This document shows positions 54,923-63,950 of a stretch of DNA of 64,000 nt, in pieces. Made by a program: the position numbers and the translations under genes. Source of the DNA: Pseudomonas sp. JUb42 (GTDB lineage: Bacteria > Pseudomonadota > Gammaproteobacteria > Pseudomonadales > Pseudomonadaceae); the NCBI RefSeq assembly GCF_024807945.1, contig NZ_JANUFD010000016.1:146716-210715 (forward strand), read 5' to 3'. Each line of letters opens with the position of its first letter. Position 1 is the stretch's first letter. The notes beneath the pieces were generated by a model that saw nothing but the letters and a program-made list of their open reading frames with translations, had not been told where the DNA came from and ran no database searches.

Positions 54923-55267
54923 TCAGCCCGGAGGCCAAGTCATCTGGCGCTTCCCAAGTACATGCATATGAATGTGATAAACGGTCTGCCCGCCCATCTC
55001 ATTGCAGTTCATGACTACGCGGAAGCCTTCCTCACAACCCAGCTCCAGGGCCAGACGCTGCGCGGTGAACAGGATATGACCGGCCAGGCCCTTGTCCTCT
55101 TCCGTGAGGTCGTTGAGGGTGCGGATCGGCTTTTTCGGGATGACCAGAAAATGCACGGGCGCCTGGGGGGCAATGTCGTGAAAGGCCAGCACCTGATCAT
55201 CTTCATAGATGATCTTCGCCGGAATCTCCCGGTTGATGATCTTGGTGAACAAAGTATCCACAGCCAT
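54923..55267 (-). CDS. HIT (histidine triad) family nucleotide-binding protein
   Basis: A 114-residue HINT-type hydrolase acting on purine nucleoside phosphoramidates. The triad HIHMHVLG (H98, H100, H102) is intact, with FHDIAPQAPVHFLVIPK upstream. ATG 55267 begins MAVDTLFTKIINREIPA; the frame is open to 55321. AAGGAG lies a few bases upstream. Next to an SDR gene (57 bp), as in P. aeruginosa. Confidence 0.94.
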   Translation of the reverse strand: MAVDTLFTKIINREIPAKIIYEDDQVLAFHDIAPQAPVHFLVIPKKPIRTLNDLTEEDKGLAGHILFTAQRLALELGCEEGFRVVMNCNEMGGQTVYHIHMHVLGKRQMTWPPG

Positions 55268-55324
55268 GGGCTCCTTGTGGGTGGATGTCGGGTGTGCCGA
55301 GTGTAGCGCTCGGCCGGGCATGCG

Positions 55325-56113
55325 TCAGTGTGCGAGGTAGGACTTATTGATCGCGCCGGTAATCCGTCGGGTCAGCCAGCGTGGGGCGAATCGCGGTGCC
55401 AGGGTCATCAGGCGGTTGCGCCAGCCGGGAATGATCACTGCGCGATTCTTCGCCAGGGCGCGAACGGTATAGAGCGCGACTTCTTCGGCGCTCATCATTT
55501 TGGTTTTGGCGTTCAGCTTGTCGGTGTCCATGGCGGCGGTCCGGTAGAACTCGGTACGGGTCGGGCCGGGGCAGAGCACCGAGACTTTCACGCCGGTCTT
55601 GCGCACTTCCTCGCGCAAGCCTTCAGAGAAGTGCAGGATATAAGCCTTGCTGGCGTAATAAGCGCTCATCCATGGCCCCGGCGCAAAGCCAGCGACGGAC
55701 GCCACGTTGAGGATTTGCCCGCCACCCTGCACCGCCATCAGGTTGCCAACGGTATGACACAGGCGGGTCAAGGCGAGGATATTCAGGTCGATCAGGTCCT
55801 GCTCCACGCCCCAGTCCTGGGCCAGGAACGGTCCGCTGCTGCCGATGCCGGCGCAGTTGACTAGCAGATCGATGGGGTGCTCGCCGTCTTCCAGTTCCAG
55901 CAGAAAGCCGGACAGGCGCAGCGGCTCGCCCAGGTCGCAGGCGCGGAACAGCACTTCCACGCCGAAGCGCTGGGTCATTTCAATGGCGATGGTTTCCAGC
56001 AGATCGCGTTGCCGGGCAACCAGTAGCAGGTTATGCCCGCGTCGTGCCAGGGCCTCGGCCATGGCCAGGCCGATGCCGCTGGAAGCGCCAGTGATCAGGG
56101 CGTAGCGGGTCAT
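55325..56113 (-). CDS. Short-chain dehydrogenase/reductase (SDR)
   Basis: A 262-residue classical SDR oxidoreductase with unknown substrate. The cofactor site is TGASSGIGLAMAEALARRG, the NAG motif is VNCAGIG, and the catalytic tetrad shows VASVAG and the YYASKAY (Tyr-x3-Lys). The Arg after the beta2 strand (VARQRDLL) suggests NADPH preference. ATG 56113 has GGAG 6 nt upstream. It lies between the HIT gene and the DUF805 gene. Confidence 0.92.
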   Translation of the reverse strand: MTRYALITGASSGIGLAMAEALARRGHNLLLVARQRDLLETIAIEMTQRFGVEVLFRACDLGEPLRLSGFLLELEDGEHPIDLLVNCAGIGSSGPFLAQDWGVEQDLIDLNILALTRLCHTVGNLMAVQGGGQILNVASVAGFAPGPWMSAYYASKAYILHFSEGLREEVRKTGVKVSVLCPGPTRTEFYRTAAMDTDKLNAKTKMMSAEEVALYTVRALAKNRAVIIPGWRNRLMTLAPRFAPRWLTRRITGAINKSYLAH

Positions 56114-56166
56114 GCATTTCTCCATTGATGAGGTCCGGCGATGAGACCTGTGCCAGAGCGCTTACG

Positions 56167-57099
56167 TCACTTTTTGTCGCTGTTTTCATCGCCCTTGAAG
56201 AAGGTGGCCGGGGCGGCGGAGTCCTTGACGTTACCATTGCTGTCCTCATCGTCGTCACTGGGCAGGTTTTGCTCATACTCGGTCGCGCTGCTGTCGAGTT
56301 CCTGCTGGAACGCTGTCAGGCCACCGGCTACGCCTGCGGCAATGACCACTACCAGGAACACCACCCACATCCAGGCCAGTACCTTGACCGCCTGGCTGTT
56401 GGGTGGCGGCGGCGGGCCATATTGGTTGGCTGTAGCATTGCCTGGCATCACCACCAGAAGAATCGGGAAAACACTGCCGACGAACGGTACCAGGTTCAAT
56501 AGCAACAACCAGCCCGACCAGCCAAGGTCGTGAGCCCGTTGCACGCCGATCTGAATGCTGACGCAAATGAAAGCCGCAGCAACCACGGCACCGAGCAAAC
56601 CACCGAGAATAAGATTGACGCTGGCCAGCAGGGCACAGCAAAGGGCGGCCACTATTGCAACCACGGTCAGGACCAGCGTCCAGGCCAGATAACGCACCCG
56701 GCCGATGCGCCCGTGGACGCTCATGACCTTGAGTTCTGCGTATTCCAGCACGGCGCTGCCTACTGGCGCGCGGGGTGGGGCGTAGGGCGACGCCGTCGCA
56801 GTCGGCTCGATCGGGCGGGCACTTGCGCTTGGCGCCTCGACTTCTTCCAGGCTCAGGCTGATGGCCGGGTCCGCCTCGATGCGGGCTTCGACACCGGCGT
56901 CATTCAGAGCCTTGAGATAGTGCTGGGCGTCAGCCTGGGTCAAGCCGCGCTTGAGCGCCATTGGATTGCCACTGAACAGCTTTTCGACGGCGGCGGTCTC
57001 GCTCTTGAACAACTGGGCCAGATTCAGCTTGGCCGTCTCCAGGCCGACGCCGGGGCGTACCTGTCCTTCGAACACGATCTTGTAATGGGTGTCGGCCAT
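56167..57099 (-). CDS. DUF805 family membrane protein with long N-terminal cytoplasmic domain
   Basis: A 310-residue protein of unknown function. Residues 1-75 (MADTHYKIVFEGQVRPG, with VEKLFSGNPMALKRGL) form a small alpha/beta domain seen fused to DUF805 in Pseudomonas. A Pro/Ala linker leads to four hydrophobic segments (about 135-260) with the DUF805 landmarks RIGRVRYLAW and RAHDLGWSGWLLLLNLVPFVG. The acidic tail (PSDDDEDSNGN) is unusual. ATG 57099 is supported by AGGAAGC upstream. I recognise the family, not a role. Confidence 0.85.
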   Translation of the reverse strand: MADTHYKIVFEGQVRPGVGLETAKLNLAQLFKSETAAVEKLFSGNPMALKRGLTQADAQHYLKALNDAGVEARIEADPAISLSLEEVEAPSASARPIEPTATASPYAPPRAPVGSAVLEYAELKVMSVHGRIGRVRYLAWTLVLTVVAIVAALCCALLASVNLILGGLLGAVVAAAFICVSIQIGVQRAHDLGWSGWLLLLNLVPFVGSVFPILLVVMPGNATANQYGPPPPPNSQAVKVLAWMWVVFLVVVIAAGVAGGLTAFQQELDSSATEYEQNLPSDDDEDSNGNVKDSAAPATFFKGDENSDKK

Positions 57100-57291
57100 A
57101 GAGGCTTCCTTGTCTGGTGATAACGTCGACTGCACAGGCTTTGGCAGCAAGTCGTTCTTTGTACCGTGCTGCATGCCTTCAGGCCAGCAGGCGCGCGCAA
57201 AACCATGGGCGCGCGCACGTTATTCGGGGCAGCAAGGCCGACAGCCTCTCTTTGGGGATGGGGAATGCCAGGAGTTCCCCTGCGCAAACAG

Positions 57292-57717
57292 TTAGAACGG
57301 TTTGACGATCACCAAAATAACCACGGCCAGCAGAATCACCACGGGAATTTCATTGAACCAGCGATAGAACACATGGCTGCGACCGTTTTCGCCGCGGGCG
57401 AAGCGTTTGACCTGGGCGCCGCAGACGTGGTGATAGCCGATCAGCAGGAACACCAGGGTCAGCTTGGCATGCAACCAGCCCTGCTTCAGAAAGCCCGGTG
57501 CGAGTATGAGCATCCAGATACCAAAAATCAGCGTGGCGATCATCGCCGGGCCCATGATGGCGCGGTACAGCTTGCGCTCCATTACGACGAAGCGTTCACG
57601 GCTGACAGCGTCTTCACTCATGGAGTGGTAGACGAACAGGCGCGGCAGGTAAAACAGACCGGCAAACCAACAGACCATCGAGACGATGTGCAGCGCTTTG
57701 ACCCACAAATAGAGCAT
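57292..57717 (-). CDS. hemJ: Protoporphyrinogen oxidase HemJ-like membrane protein
   Basis: A 141-residue, four-segment membrane protein of the UPF0093/HemJ family, which oxidises protoporphyrinogen IX in haem synthesis. The N-terminal LYLWVKALHIVSMVCWFAGL, ERKLYRAIMGPAM, GWLHAKLTLVFLLIGYHHVCG and FRWFNEIPV-like RWFNEIPV segments are typical; the conserved His (KALHI) is present. ATG 57717 gives family length. Divergent from argC by 133 bp. Confidence 0.9.
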   Translation of the reverse strand: MLYLWVKALHIVSMVCWFAGLFYLPRLFVYHSMSEDAVSRERFVVMERKLYRAIMGPAMIATLIFGIWMLILAPGFLKQGWLHAKLTLVFLLIGYHHVCGAQVKRFARGENGRSHVFYRWFNEIPVVILLAVVILVIVKPF

Positions 57718-57850
57718 TTCTAGTTTTCCCACAGGTTCACGGAGGCCAAATAGTAGAGGCTTGAGCGGCCGGACGCACGTTGCAGGTTGTCGCAAGGGGC
57801 TCAGGCTCATATCATCGACGCCTTTCCAGTAGGTTCGTTGAGGGCAGGTC

Positions 57851-58885
57851 ATGGTCAAGGTCGGTATCGTCGGCGGCACGGGTTACACCGGGGTTGAGCT
57901 GCTGCGTCTGTTGGCACAGCATCCGCAAGCTGAGGTGGTGGTCATCACTTCGCGCTCTGAGGCAGGTCTGGCCGTGGCCGACATGTATCCGAACCTGCGA
58001 GGCCACTACGAAGGCCTGGCGTTCAGCGTGCCGGACGTCAAGACTCTCGGCGCCTGTGACGTCGTCTTCTTCGCCACGCCCCACGGCGTAGCGCACGCCC
58101 TGGCAGGGGAGTTGATCGAAGCGGGCACCAAGGTCATCGACCTGTCCGCCGACTTCCGCCTGCAGGACCCTGTTGAATGGGCCAAGTGGTACAACCAGCC
58201 CCACGGTGCGCCGGAGTTGCTGAAAGAAGCGGTCTATGGCCTGCCGGAAGTCAATCGTGAGCAGATCAAGCAAGCGCGTCTGATCGCGGTGCCAGGCTGC
58301 TATCCGACGGCAACTCAGTTGGGCTTCCTGCCCCTGATCGAAGCGGGCCTGGCCGATACTTCGCGCCTGATCGCTGACTGCAAGTCCGGCATCAGCGGCG
58401 CTGGCCGCGGTGCCAGCGTTGGTTCGCTGTATTCCGAGACCAGCGAAAGCTTCAAGGCCTATGCCGTAAAGGGCCATCGCCATCTGCCAGAAATCAGCCA
58501 GGGCCTGCGTCGCGCAGCCGGTGGCGATGTCGGCCTGACCTTTGTGCCTCATCTGGTGCCGATGATCCGTGGCATTCACGCCACGCTTTACGCCACTGTC
58601 GTCGACACCTCGGTAGACCTGCAGGCGTTGTTCGAAAAACGTTATGCCAACGAGCCGTTCGTCGATGTGATGCCGGCCGGCAGCCATCCGGAAACCCGTA
58701 GCGTGCGTGGTGCCAACGTCTGCCGCATTGCCGTGCATCGTCCGCAGGGCGGCGATCTGGTGGTGGTGCTGTCGGTGATCGACAACCTGGTCAAGGGCGC
58801 GTCGGGTCAGGCGGTGCAGAACATGAATATCCTGTTCGGCCTGGACGAGAAGCTCGGCCTTGGTCATGCGGGGATGTTGCCCTAG
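57851..58885 (+). CDS. argC: N-acetyl-gamma-glutamyl-phosphate reductase
   Basis: A 344-residue arginine-pathway enzyme reducing N-acetylglutamyl phosphate with NADPH. VGIVGGTGYTGVELLRLL is the nucleotide site and C150 in VPGCYPTATQLG the catalytic cysteine; the KGHRHLPEI segment with its active-site His is present. Divergent from hemJ. An AAGCTTG-type inverted repeat follows the stop, then erpA. Confidence 0.97.
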   Translation: MVKVGIVGGTGYTGVELLRLLAQHPQAEVVVITSRSEAGLAVADMYPNLRGHYEGLAFSVPDVKTLGACDVVFFATPHGVAHALAGELIEAGTKVIDLSADFRLQDPVEWAKWYNQPHGAPELLKEAVYGLPEVNREQIKQARLIAVPGCYPTATQLGFLPLIEAGLADTSRLIADCKSGISGAGRGASVGSLYSETSESFKAYAVKGHRHLPEISQGLRRAAGGDVGLTFVPHLVPMIRGIHATLYATVVDTSVDLQALFEKRYANEPFVDVMPAGSHPETRSVRGANVCRIAVHRPQGGDLVVVLSVIDNLVKGASGQAVQNMNILFGLDEKLGLGHAGMLP

Positions 58886-58894
58886 AAGCAGATA

Positions 58895-58975
58895 TAAGCT
58901 GCCAGCTTCAAGCGGCAAGCTGCGAGAGTGAAATGCGAGTCACTTGCAGCTTGGAGCTTAAAGCTTGCCGCTGCT
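58895..58975. repeat. AAGCTTG-type inverted repeat between argC and erpA
   Basis: AGCGGCAAGCT (58911-58921) and AGCTTGCCGCT (58962-58972) are a perfect 11-bp inverted pair, with further CAAGCTGC/GCAGCTTG pairing inside. The words match the heptamer array after tyrS. It could act as an argC terminator. Confidence 0.75.
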
Positions 58976-59062
58976 CCTCTAATAGTTGACCAATTTTCTA
59001 GGAGAAGCGGATAATGCCCGTCATTACGCATTATGACGGCCTGGTGCCGGGAGACAGTTAAC

Positions 59063-59413
59063 ATGAGCGTCGAATCCTTCACTCCTATCGCTTTGCAATT
59101 CACCGAGGGTGCAGCGCACAAGGTGAAGAGCCTGGTCGATGAAGAGGGCAATGATCGTCTGAAGCTGCGCGTCTTCGTGACCGGTGGCGGTTGCTCGGGC
59201 TTTCAGTACGGCTTCACTTTCGATGAAGACATCGCTGATGACGACACCATCGTCGAGCGCGAAGGCGTGAGCCTGGTAGTCGACCCGATGAGCTTCCAGT
59301 ACCTGGCTGGTGCCGAGGTGGATTATCAGGAAGGTCTGGAAGGTTCGCGTTTTGTGATCAAGAACCCTAACGCTACCACTACCTGCGGTTGCGGCTCGTC
59401 GTTCTCGATCTGA
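59063..59413 (+). CDS. erpA: Iron-sulfur cluster insertion protein ErpA
   Basis: A 116-residue A-type carrier that delivers [4Fe-4S] clusters, for example to IspG/IspH. Cluster ligands C44 (GGGCSGFQY), C108 and C110 (TCGCGSSF) are all present. ATG 59063 gives the usual start MSVESFTPIALQFTEGA. Ends 22 nt before a bidirectional terminator. Confidence 0.97.
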   Translation: MSVESFTPIALQFTEGAAHKVKSLVDEEGNDRLKLRVFVTGGGCSGFQYGFTFDEDIADDDTIVEREGVSLVVDPMSFQYLAGAEVDYQEGLEGSRFVIKNPNATTTCGCGSSFSI

Positions 59414-59434
59414 TCCTGCTATTGCTGCAAACAA

Positions 59435-59462
59435 AAACGCCGCGTATCGAACGCGGCGTTTT
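59435..59462. terminator. Bidirectional terminator between erpA and anmK
   Basis: AAAACGCCGCGT/ACGCGGCGTTTT around ATCGA is a perfect stem with A- and T-runs on either side, placed between convergent genes. Confidence 0.93.
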
Positions 59463-59476
59463 GCTTTCTGCGCGAA

Positions 59477-60577
59477 TCAGGCCCCGGCGGGGTAAATTCC
59501 GCCCAGAACGCGCAGGCCTTTGGCGCCTGTTACAGTAGGACGGTTGGCGGGCACGCCTTCCAGGCAGCAATGGGCCAGCCAGGCAAAGGCCATGGCTTCG
59601 ACCCAGTCCGGATCGACACCGAAGGCTGCCGTGCTGCTGACTTTCGTCTGTGGCAACAACGCTGCCAGACGATCCATCAGCGCCTTATTATGCGCACCAC
59701 CGCCGCAGACCAGCAGCTCTTTGGTATGCGTCTGCGCCGATTGCAGGGACTCGGTGATGCTCAACGCGCTCAGTTCCAGCAGGGTTGCCTGAACATCTTC
59801 CGCTGCCAGGGTCGGCAGTTGGAAAAGGTGATGATGCAGCCAGCCGAGGTTGAACACCTCACGGCCAGTACTCTTCGGCCCCTTGGTCTGGAAGAACTGA
59901 TCGCTGAGCAATGCCTTGAGCAGCGCCGGATCCGCCTTGCCGCTGGCGCCCCAGGCGCCGTCACGGTCGTAGCTTTCGCCACGTTGCGCCTGAATCCAGG
60001 CGTCCAGCAAAACGTTGCCGGGGCCGCAGTCAAAACCGGAGACCGGTTTATCGATCTCGATCAGGCTCAGGTTACTGAAGCCACCGATGTTGAGTACCGC
60101 GCGATGGTCTTTGTTGTCGTCGAACAGCGCTTCGTGGAAGGCCGGCACCAACGGTGCGCCCTGGCCGCCAGCGGCGATGTCGCGGCGCCGGAAATCGCTG
60201 ACCACGGTAATGCCGGTCAGCTCGGCGAGCAGCGCCGGGTTGCCGATCTGTACGGTAAAGCCGCGGGCTGGCTCATGGCGGATGGTTTGGCCATGGCTGC
60301 CGATGGCGCGGATCTCTGCGGCCAGAATGCCTTGCTTTTCCAGCAGGGCATTCACGCCCTGGGCGGCAAAGTGTACCCACTTCTGCTCGGCGATACCGGC
60401 CCGGGCAATTTCGTCCACACCGCTGGAGCACAGCCCCAGCAACTCGGCGCGCAGGTCGTCAGGCATGGGGATGTAGTGGGTGGCCAGCAAGCGTGGCCGC
60501 TCATCCTGCTCCAGTAACACGATATCGAAGCCGTCGAGGCTGGTTCCGGACATCACACCGATATAGAGATTGGCCAT
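59477..60577 (-). CDS. anmK: Anhydro-N-acetylmuramic acid kinase
   Basis: A 366-residue ASKHA-type kinase that opens the anhydro ring and phosphorylates 1,6-anhydroMurNAc to MurNAc-6-phosphate. IGVMSGTSLDGFDIVLL, GSHGQTIRH, LNIGGFSNLSLI with GFDCGPGNVLLDAW, and VCGGGAHNKALM are family marks. It links with amgK-murU (27.3-29.0 kb) in Pseudomonas cell-wall recycling. It starts 2 nt after the M23 peptidase stop, so the two wall-related genes are co-transcribed. Confidence 0.96.
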   Translation of the reverse strand: MANLYIGVMSGTSLDGFDIVLLEQDERPRLLATHYIPMPDDLRAELLGLCSSGVDEIARAGIAEQKWVHFAAQGVNALLEKQGILAAEIRAIGSHGQTIRHEPARGFTVQIGNPALLAELTGITVVSDFRRRDIAAGGQGAPLVPAFHEALFDDNKDHRAVLNIGGFSNLSLIEIDKPVSGFDCGPGNVLLDAWIQAQRGESYDRDGAWGASGKADPALLKALLSDQFFQTKGPKSTGREVFNLGWLHHHLFQLPTLAAEDVQATLLELSALSITESLQSAQTHTKELLVCGGGAHNKALMDRLAALLPQTKVSSTAAFGVDPDWVEAMAFAWLAHCCLEGVPANRPTVTGAKGLRVLGGIYPAGA

Positions 60578-60579
60578 TC

Positions 60580-62034
60580 TTATCGTTTGCTCGAGGCCAG
60601 CATGGTGGCCTTTTCCTGGTCCATGCGCGCCATCAGTGGTTGGCTTTGTTGCATGAACCGCTGTTTTTCGGACTTGGCGATTGGATCCGCCATTGGCAAT
60701 TTCTGACCCAGAGGGTCGACGTGCACACCATTGACCTGGAACTCATAGTGTAAGTGCGGGCCAGTCGACAGGCCGGTTGTTCCAATATAGCCGATGACCT
60801 GGCCTTGTCTGACATTGCTGCCAGTCTGAATGCCTTTGGCGAAGCCCTGCATATGACCGTACAGCGTGCGATAGGTCTCACCGTGCTGGATGATCACGGT
60901 ATTACCGTAGCCGCCACGGCGGCCAGCCAACAAGACTTTGCCGTCCCCGGTGGCCTTGATCGGCGTGCCGCGAGGTGCTGCGTAGTCGACGCCTTTATGG
61001 GCACGGATCTTGTTCAGGATCGGGTGTTTGCGGCCCATCGAGAACAGAGAACTGATGCGGGCATAGTCAACCGGTGTACGGATGAACGCCTTGCGCATGC
61101 TGTTGCCATCGGCAGTGTAGTAATTGGTCGCGCCCTGCTTGTTGGTATAGCGAACTGCGGTGTAGGACTTGCCGCGGTTGGTAAAACGGGCGGAAAGAAT
61201 GTTGCCGGTGCCGACGGTCTTGCCGTTGACGACCTTCTGCTCGTAGATCACGTCGAATTCGTCACCCTTGTGGATGTCTTGGGCGAAGTCGATGTCGTAG
61301 CCGAAAATCTTCGCCATATCCATGGTCATGCTATGGGACAGGCCGGCCTTCTGCGCCGAGAATGACAGTGAGTTGCTGATCACACCGTGGACATAGGCAG
61401 TGCGTACGTTGGGCTTGCTGATTTCCTGATTAAAGGCATAACCCTTGGCGGTCTTGGTCAGGCTGATGCTTTCAAGTTCGCTGAGCTTGCTGTGCAGCTG
61501 TTTTAGCTGACCATCAGGGGATAGTTCGAATTGCAGGATCTGGCCATTCTTGAGCTGGGAGAACTGTTTGGCCTGTTTGTCGCTGGCCAGTACCTCGTGC
61601 ACGATCGCGGCAGGCAAACCGACTTTGGCGAACAGGGTGGACAGGGTATCGCCCTTGCTGACGACAACTTCACGGTGGTTGGCGTCCTTGACCGGCGCAG
61701 TGGCGGGCTCGGCCTTGGCGATCTTGGCGTCTTTGCTTTCCGGCTCGACGGTAGCGGTGTCTTCCGGCTCGTCGGCGCTGTTATCGATCTGCGCAAAGGG
61801 AGAAGGTGTTGCTTCTTGTGTGGCTTCTACAGCGTCAGGAGCGTCTTGTTCCTGTGTCAGTTGTTCGGAGGGGCTAGGCGCCTCCATATCAAGGCTCAAA
61901 TGAGTTTTCTTGGCTTCCACTTCGCTGGACGGGAAGACCAGAAGCGCCAGGCTCAGCAAGGCGGCGATTCCGCTTGCAGCGAGCAGATGGCTCTTCGGAT
62001 AAAGCGGGGGCGCTTTAGTCGATGTGTCTGTCAT
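60580..62034 (-). CDS. M23 (LytM) family peptidoglycan endopeptidase, MepM-like
   Basis: A 484-residue envelope protein. A membrane anchor or signal (about 16-40) precedes a low-complexity Glu/Pro/Ala stretch (45-115), a LysM/OapA-like domain (about 120-175, VVVSKGDTLSTLFAKVGLP) and a C-terminal M23 domain with metal ligands in HKGVDYAAPRGT and GPHLHYEFQV. Such enzymes cut D-Ala-mDAP cross-links during wall growth. It corresponds to PA0667, next to anmK. Divergent from tyrS across an AT-rich region with repeated GATGAA words and TATAAAATAT (about 62040-62110). Confidence 0.92.
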   Translation of the reverse strand: MTDTSTKAPPLYPKSHLLAASGIAALLSLALLVFPSSEVEAKKTHLSLDMEAPSPSEQLTQEQDAPDAVEATQEATPSPFAQIDNSADEPEDTATVEPESKDAKIAKAEPATAPVKDANHREVVVSKGDTLSTLFAKVGLPAAIVHEVLASDKQAKQFSQLKNGQILQFELSPDGQLKQLHSKLSELESISLTKTAKGYAFNQEISKPNVRTAYVHGVISNSLSFSAQKAGLSHSMTMDMAKIFGYDIDFAQDIHKGDEFDVIYEQKVVNGKTVGTGNILSARFTNRGKSYTAVRYTNKQGATNYYTADGNSMRKAFIRTPVDYARISSLFSMGRKHPILNKIRAHKGVDYAAPRGTPIKATGDGKVLLAGRRGGYGNTVIIQHGETYRTLYGHMQGFAKGIQTGSNVRQGQVIGYIGTTGLSTGPHLHYEFQVNGVHVDPLGQKLPMADPIAKSEKQRFMQQSQPLMARMDQEKATMLASSKR

Positions 62035-62246
62035 AGGTGATTTGACTTTGAAAAAGATGAATTGGAAAAGATGAATGACATGATGAAGATGAAATAACTG
62101 TATAAAATATAACCAAATCCTGCCTGAGGCAACCCTAAGCGCGTATCCCGTCCGGATTCGCCGATGAGTGCTGGGCAGAACTTTGTAATCGGGCCCTGAT
62201 CTTGTATGGTTGGAGCCCTTTGAAACGAGCCATTTACGGGGCTGAT

Positions 62247-63446
62247 ATGAAGTCGGTTGAAGAACAGCTGGCGCTGATCAAGCGCGGTGCGGATGAACTC
62301 CTGGTCGAGGCCGAGCTGGTCACGAAGCTCAAGCGTGGCCAACCACTGCGCATCAAGGCCGGGTTCGACCCGACTGCTCCCGACCTGCACCTGGGTCATA
62401 CCGTCCTTATTAATAAGCTGCGTCAGTTCCAGGAGCTGGGTCATCACGTCATTTTCCTGATCGGCGACTTCACCGGTATGATCGGTGATCCGAGCGGCAA
62501 GAGCGCCACGCGCCCGCCGCTGACTCGCGAGCAGGTCCTGGATTACGCTGAAACGTACAAGTCCCAGGTCTTCAAGATTCTTGATCCGGCCAAGACCGAA
62601 GTCGCCTTCAACTCCACCTGGATGGATTTGATGACTCCGGCTGACTTCATTCGCCTGTCTTCGCAGTACACCGTTGCGCGGATGCTCGAGCGCGATGACT
62701 TCGACAAACGCTACAAAGCCAACCAGCCGATCGCCATCCATGAGTTCATGTACCCGCTGGTTCAGGGTTATGACTCTGTCGCGCTGCGTGCGGATGTTGA
62801 GCTGGGCGGCACCGATCAAAAATTCAACCTCCTGATGGGGCGTGAATTGCAGCGCTCTTATGGGCAGGAGGCACAATGCATCCTCACCATGCCGTTGCTC
62901 GAAGGCCTGGACGGGGTGAAGAAGATGTCCAAGTCCCTGGGTAACTACGTCGGTATCCAGGAAGCGCCGGGCATTATGTATAGCAAGCTGGTTTCCATCC
63001 CGGATGCGCTGATGTGGCGTTACTTCGAGCTGCTGAGCTTCCGCGGCATGGATGAGATCAACGCATTCAAGGCTGACTGCGAAGCTGGCGCCAACCCGCG
63101 TGATATCAAGATCAAGCTGGCCGAAGAGATCGTGGCGCGTTTCCATGGTGAAGAGGCTGCGGCGAACGCTCACCGTTCTGCGGGTAACCGTATGAAGGAA
63201 GGCGAGCTGCCGGACGATCTGCCGGAGATCAGCATCTCTGCCTCCGAAGACATGCCGATCGCTGCTGTCCTTAATAAGGCAGGGTTGGTCAAGAACTCGG
63301 CGGTCGCTCGCGATCTGCTCGGCTCCGGTGGCGTACGCATAGATGGTGAGGTGGTTGACCGCGGCTTCGTCTTCAAGATCGGCGCGACTCATGTATGTCA
63401 GGCGGGCAAGAAGGCTTTTGGGCGGATTACTCTGAAGGCGGAGTAG
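62247..63446 (+). CDS. tyrS: Tyrosyl-tRNA synthetase
   Basis: A 399-residue class-Ic synthetase. The HIGH motif appears as HLGH in FDPTAPDLHLGHTVL and the KMSKS loop as VKKMSKSLGN; the C-terminal S4 RNA-binding domain (about 335-395) has VARDLLGSGGVRIDG. It resembles the shorter TyrZ-type enzyme (PA0668 tyrZ in P. aeruginosa). ATG 62247 (MKSVEEQLALIKRG) is used; the frame is open to 62202. A heptamer array and then the rRNA operon leader follow. Confidence 0.96.
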   Translation: MKSVEEQLALIKRGADELLVEAELVTKLKRGQPLRIKAGFDPTAPDLHLGHTVLINKLRQFQELGHHVIFLIGDFTGMIGDPSGKSATRPPLTREQVLDYAETYKSQVFKILDPAKTEVAFNSTWMDLMTPADFIRLSSQYTVARMLERDDFDKRYKANQPIAIHEFMYPLVQGYDSVALRADVELGGTDQKFNLLMGRELQRSYGQEAQCILTMPLLEGLDGVKKMSKSLGNYVGIQEAPGIMYSKLVSIPDALMWRYFELLSFRGMDEINAFKADCEAGANPRDIKIKLAEEIVARFHGEEAAANAHRSAGNRMKEGELPDDLPEISISASEDMPIAAVLNKAGLVKNSAVARDLLGSGGVRIDGEVVDRGFVFKIGATHVCQAGKKAFGRITLKAE

Positions 63447-63456
63447 TGTTCAGCGG

Positions 63457-63597
63457 CAAGCTACAAGCTACAAGCTACAAGCTACAAGCTACAAGCTGCA
63501 AGCTACAAGCTGCAAGCTGCAAGCTGCAAGCTGCAAGCTTCAAGTTAAAAGCAGGATGCGGGTTTTCAGCCCTTCTTGCAGCTTGTAGCTAGAAGCT
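63457..63597. repeat. Tandem CAAGCTR heptamer array with inverted tail
   Basis: Thirteen consecutive 7-bp units run from 63457 to 63547: five CAAGCTA, then mixed CAAGCTG/CAAGCTA, then CAAGCTT and a degenerate CAAGTTA. The nearby CTTGCAGCTTGTAGCT (about 63575-63590) is the inverse of part of the array, so the transcript can fold into alternative long hairpins. It begins 10 nt after the tyrS stop. Confidence 0.95.
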
Positions 63598-63620
63598 CGT
63601 AACTTTTCTGAAATAACCTC

Positions 63621-63648
63621 TTGACGCGTGTCTGGATCTGTCTATAAT
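63621..63648 (+). promoter_or_regulatory. rRNA operon promoter P1
   Basis: TTGACG (63621-63626), 16-bp spacer and a consensus TATAAT (63643-63648), followed by GC-rich TCGCCCC at the start site. First of three stacked sigma-70 promoters leading into the rRNA leader. Confidence 0.85.
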
Positions 63649-63769
63649 TCGCCCCACTTCCGGCGCAGACGAAACGGAAAACTTCTTGAGAATCAAGCAG
63701 TTAACCGAAGTAAGTAGCGAGGAGGGGTTTCGGTTTTCAAGGTGAATTCGGAAGCGGTGAAAAAGGTGG

Positions 63770-63797
63770 TTGACAGCAGATTGTAACGCTGTAGAAT
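63770..63797 (+). promoter_or_regulatory. rRNA operon promoter P2
   Basis: Consensus TTGACA (63770-63775), 16-bp spacer and TAGAAT (63792-63797), followed by a GC-rich TCGCCTCCC discriminator, typical of stringently controlled promoters. Confidence 0.88.
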
Positions 63798-63888
63798 TCG
63801 CCTCCCGCTAACGTGAGACGCCAAGTTGAACGAAGCGCAAGTGGTTGAAGTTGCAGAGGAAACTTTGAAAACTTCTTAAAATAACCGC

Positions 63889-63916
63889 TTGACAGATACA
63901 GAGGACGCTGTAGAAT
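63889..63916 (+). promoter_or_regulatory. rRNA operon promoter P3
   Basis: TTGACA (63889-63894), 16-bp spacer and TAGAAT (63911-63916) with the discriminator GCGCGCC. The -10 and flanking CGCTGTAGAAT are shared with P2, suggesting duplication. Confidence 0.9.
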
Positions 63917-63950
63917 GCGCGCCTCGGTTGAGACGAAAGAATCAACCCAC

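Noticed and set aside
63457..63547. CRISPR array
   Set aside because: Units are 7 bp with no spacers and no cas genes nearby.
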